From: an uncultured Odoribacter sp.
GTDB lineage: Bacteria > Bacteroidota > Bacteroidia > Bacteroidales > Marinifilaceae
DNA: 6,468 nt
Assembly (NCBI GenBank): GCA_934725835.1
Contig: CAKVCR010000166.1
Coordinates: 1-6,468 of the forward strand
Reading direction: 5' to 3'
The translations under genes were made by a program, and so were the position numbers. Below, one piece after another: positions 4,950-6,468 of this stretch (position 1 is its first letter; each line of letters begins with the position of its first letter). Below the pieces are notes generated by a model. The model made no database searches, was not told the origin of the DNA, and was given only the letters and a program-made list of their open reading frames with translations.

Positions 4950-6107
4950 ATGCGAAATAAAAGACTATGGATAGGAATCGGGGCTTTGTTGCTGCTGTTG
5001 GCAGTGGTATACTGCTGTTTACCTTTTTATATGCGACAGGCTTTGATATATTGGTTCCCCGATATTTCGGATACGTATATTTTTGCTTCCAATAAGGTGG
5101 CGAAAGCTGATTCATGTTGGGATTTTCCTGCAGCTACGCATTTCAATGCCTATGAAATGACGGGGGATGAGAATGATTTTCTGGATGAGATGCAGACGGT
5201 CTCGTTTTTGGTGATACAGAATGATAGTGTGCTGTATGAGGAGTATCGTGACGGATGGACACCTGAGACATTATCGAATATTTTTTCTGCTACGAAGAGT
5301 ATTGTGGGATTGTTGGTGGGAATTGCGCATCAGGAGGGGTATATTGAAAGTCTTGACGATAAGGTGGGTAAGTATCTGCCTGAATTTCGTGATGGGGATA
5401 AGGCTAAGATAACGGTGAGGAATCTGCTTACGATGAGTTCCGGCCTGAATTGGGATGAGGCATATACTGCTTTGGTTTCCAAAACGACGGAGGCTTATTA
5501 TGGAGACAATATTCGCAAGCTGGTGATGAATCTTGAACCGGTGGAGGAGCCGGGTAAACGCTATTCCTACAAGAGTGGGGATACGCAGTTGCTTTCTTTT
5601 GTATTGGAGGCGGCGATACCTGTCACTATCAGTGAATATGCAGAGGAGAAATTGTGGAAACCTGTTCAGGCGAGGAATGATGCACTATGGAATCTTGACC
5701 GTGAGGGAGGGGACGAGAAGACTTATTGCTGTTTCAATACGACAGCACGGGACTTGGCACATTTGGGACGTCTGATTTTGTGCAATGGCAATTGGAACGG
5801 TCATCGGGTGATTGCTGAAGATTATTTGAAGGAGGCGATTTCGCCGGCTTCATATCTGGAGAACGAATTCGGAGATGGTCCGTTGGATTATTATGGTTTC
5901 CAGATTTGGGTGGTTCATTACAAAGGTCTCTCTTTTCCGGCTTTTCGAGGATTGGGCGGACAGTATCTTTTTATAATCCCGCAGAAGAATGCCATCGTAG
6001 TCCGCTTCGGGCATAAGCGTAGTGATGTCTACGACCGGGAAAAGACGATAGACCTTGACAGGTATCTGGATATAGCCTTTAAGATACTTCAGCAGGTGGA
6101 CTGCTGA
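4950..6107 (+). CDS. Membrane-anchored serine hydrolase, beta-lactamase (class C / penicillin-binding) fold
   Basis: This 385-aa protein has an uncleaved-looking N-terminal hydrophobic segment (residues about 6-24, after the basic MRNKR). It is predicted to be anchored in the inner membrane with the catalytic domain outside the cytoplasm. No lipobox is clear, although Cys22/Cys23 lie at the end of the segment. The nucleophile motif SxxK is SATK at 113-116, within IFSATKSIVG. DDKVGKYLPEF (136-146) and VRNLLTMSSGLNW (156-168) are typical of this fold. The second motif is probably YKS at 207-209 (YSYKSGD), and FRGLGGQYLFIIP (332-344) stands at the third catalytic strand. The overall pattern resembles 6-aminohexanoate-dimer-hydrolase-like and esterase-type members more than true beta-lactamases, so the substrate is unknown and resistance should not be assumed. 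The gene follows coaD after 14 nt and ends inside a terminator hairpin. Confidence 0.85.
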   Translation: MRNKRLWIGIGALLLLLAVVYCCLPFYMRQALIYWFPDISDTYIFASNKVAKADSCWDFPAATHFNAYEMTGDENDFLDEMQTVSFLVIQNDSVLYEEYRDGWTPETLSNIFSATKSIVGLLVGIAHQEGYIESLDDKVGKYLPEFRDGDKAKITVRNLLTMSSGLNWDEAYTALVSKTTEAYYGDNIRKLVMNLEPVEEPGKRYSYKSGDTQLLSFVLEAAIPVTISEYAEEKLWKPVQARNDALWNLDREGGDEKTYCCFNTTARDLAHLGRLILCNGNWNGHRVIAEDYLKEAISPASYLENEFGDGPLDYYGFQIWVVHYKGLSFPAFRGLGGQYLFIIPQKNAIVVRFGHKRSDVYDREKTIDLDRYLDIAFKILQQVDC

Positions 6108-6120
6108 AGTTCTGGTTTTT
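6086..6120 (+). terminator. Intrinsic terminator overlapping the serine hydrolase stop codon
   Basis: ACTTCAGCAG at 6086-6095 and CTGCTGAAGT at 6101-6110 form a perfect 10-bp stem with a 5-nt loop, followed by TCTGG and five T residues (6116-6120). The TGA stop (6105-6107) lies within the right arm, so the last codons form part of the hairpin. The T run is displaced by about 5 nt, which weakens the call. The opposite strand lacks a T run, so it would serve only the + strand transcript. Confidence 0.65.
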
Positions 6121-6131
6121 GATGGATGCGG

Positions 6132-6468
6132 TTATTTTTTGTAGAAACAGGCTGCCACCCATTGCTTTTCTTCACGATAGCTGCGATATTCAAGCCCGAG
6201 AGATTCAGCCTTTTCGCGAATCATCGGAAGGTCGTGTTCATAGAATCCGCTCATAATCAATAATCCTCCTTGCTGAAGACGGGCGGTGTAGTGCGCCATA
6301 TCGTTGAGCAGGATATTGCGGTTGATGTTGGCAAGGATTACATCGAATGGTTTTTCTGCAGTTAAAAGTGAGGCATCACCGATTTTGATAGTGATGTTGT
6401 TGATATGGTTGTTTTGCAGGTTTTCCATGGCATTGTTATAAGCCCATTCGTCGATGTCGATTCCGGTT
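6132..6468 (-). CDS. prmA: Ribosomal protein L11 methyltransferase, C-terminal part (5' end outside window)
   Basis: PrmA uses S-adenosylmethionine to trimethylate amino groups of ribosomal protein L11. The visible 112 residues are the second half of the Rossmann methyltransferase domain. TGIDIDEWAYNNAMENL at the window edge is the acidic loop that binds the SAM ribose. DVILANINRNILL contains the conserved Asn-rich block that takes the place of the usual NPPY-type motif in PrmA. GGLLIMSGFYEHD and a short C-terminal strand ending AACFYKK follow. An internal ATG at 6428 is not the start, because the frame stays open and conserved up to 6468. The gene converges on the serine hydrolase gene with 24 nt between the stop codons. 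The N-terminal L11-recognition domain lies beyond the window. Confidence 0.9.
   Translation of the reverse strand, partial: TGIDIDEWAYNNAMENLQNNHINNITIKIGDASLLTAEKPFDVILANINRNILLNDMAHYTARLQQGGLLIMSGFYEHDLPMIREKAESLGLEYRSYREEKQWVAACFYKK

Noticed and set aside
4408..5115. 235-codon minus-strand frame opposite coaD and the start of the serine hydrolase gene.
   Set aside because: Antisense shadow: CoaD on the plus strand has all its family motifs at the expected length.
4950..6107. Reading the serine hydrolase as an antibiotic-resistance beta-lactamase.
   Set aside because: SxxK is shared by many esterases, peptidases and amide hydrolases of this fold. There is a membrane anchor, no clear KTG motif, and the overall pattern is closer to 6-aminohexanoate-hydrolase-like proteins.

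Overview
The window looks like an ordinary stretch of a Bacteroides-type (order Bacteroidales) chromosome. The reasons are exact matches to the Bacteroides -7 promoter element TAnnTTTG in front of four genes, in one case with a TTTG element 19 nt upstream; weak or absent Shine-Dalgarno sequences; A/T-rich spacers between moderate-GC genes; and protein sequences that read as Bacteroidales homologues. No IS element, phage gene, CRISPR array, tRNA or rRNA is visible.

Layout from left to right. (1) The 3' part of an O6-alkylguanine-DNA alkyltransferase gene (+, cut by the window start). (2) A gene-poor spacer of about 340 nt (444-780). It is strongly purine-biased on the + strand and carries a degenerate 11-bp periodic repeat, then a G-rich tract and a -7 promoter box. 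(3) A TSUP (TauE/SafE) membrane permease gene (+). (4) A 245-aa winged-helix-like protein gene (+), probably of the AlkZ-related family, with its own well-formed promoter overlapping the permease stop codon. (5) A bidirectional terminator at 2319-2357. (6) A long minus-strand gene for a carboxyltransferase fused to a C-terminal biotin carrier domain (oxaloacetate decarboxylase alpha / pyruvate carboxylase subunit B type). (7) A divergent A/T-rich promoter region of about 220 nt. (8) coaD (+), followed after 14 nt by a membrane-anchored beta-lactamase-fold serine hydrolase gene (+), probably cotranscribed, ending in a hairpin terminator that includes the stop codon. (9) The 3' part of prmA (-), cut by the window end.

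Functionally this is a mix: alkylation repair (alkyltransferase, perhaps with the AlkZ-related protein), anion export (TSUP), C3/C4 carboxyl metabolism (biotin-dependent carboxyltransferase), CoA synthesis (CoaD) and ribosomal protein methylation (PrmA). Only coaD and the serine hydrolase gene look like an operon. I found no convincing multi-gene novel system. The items most worth a second look are the in-register 11-bp repeat, the AlkZ-related protein, and the unusual metal-motif sequence of the apparently orphan biotin carboxyltransferase.
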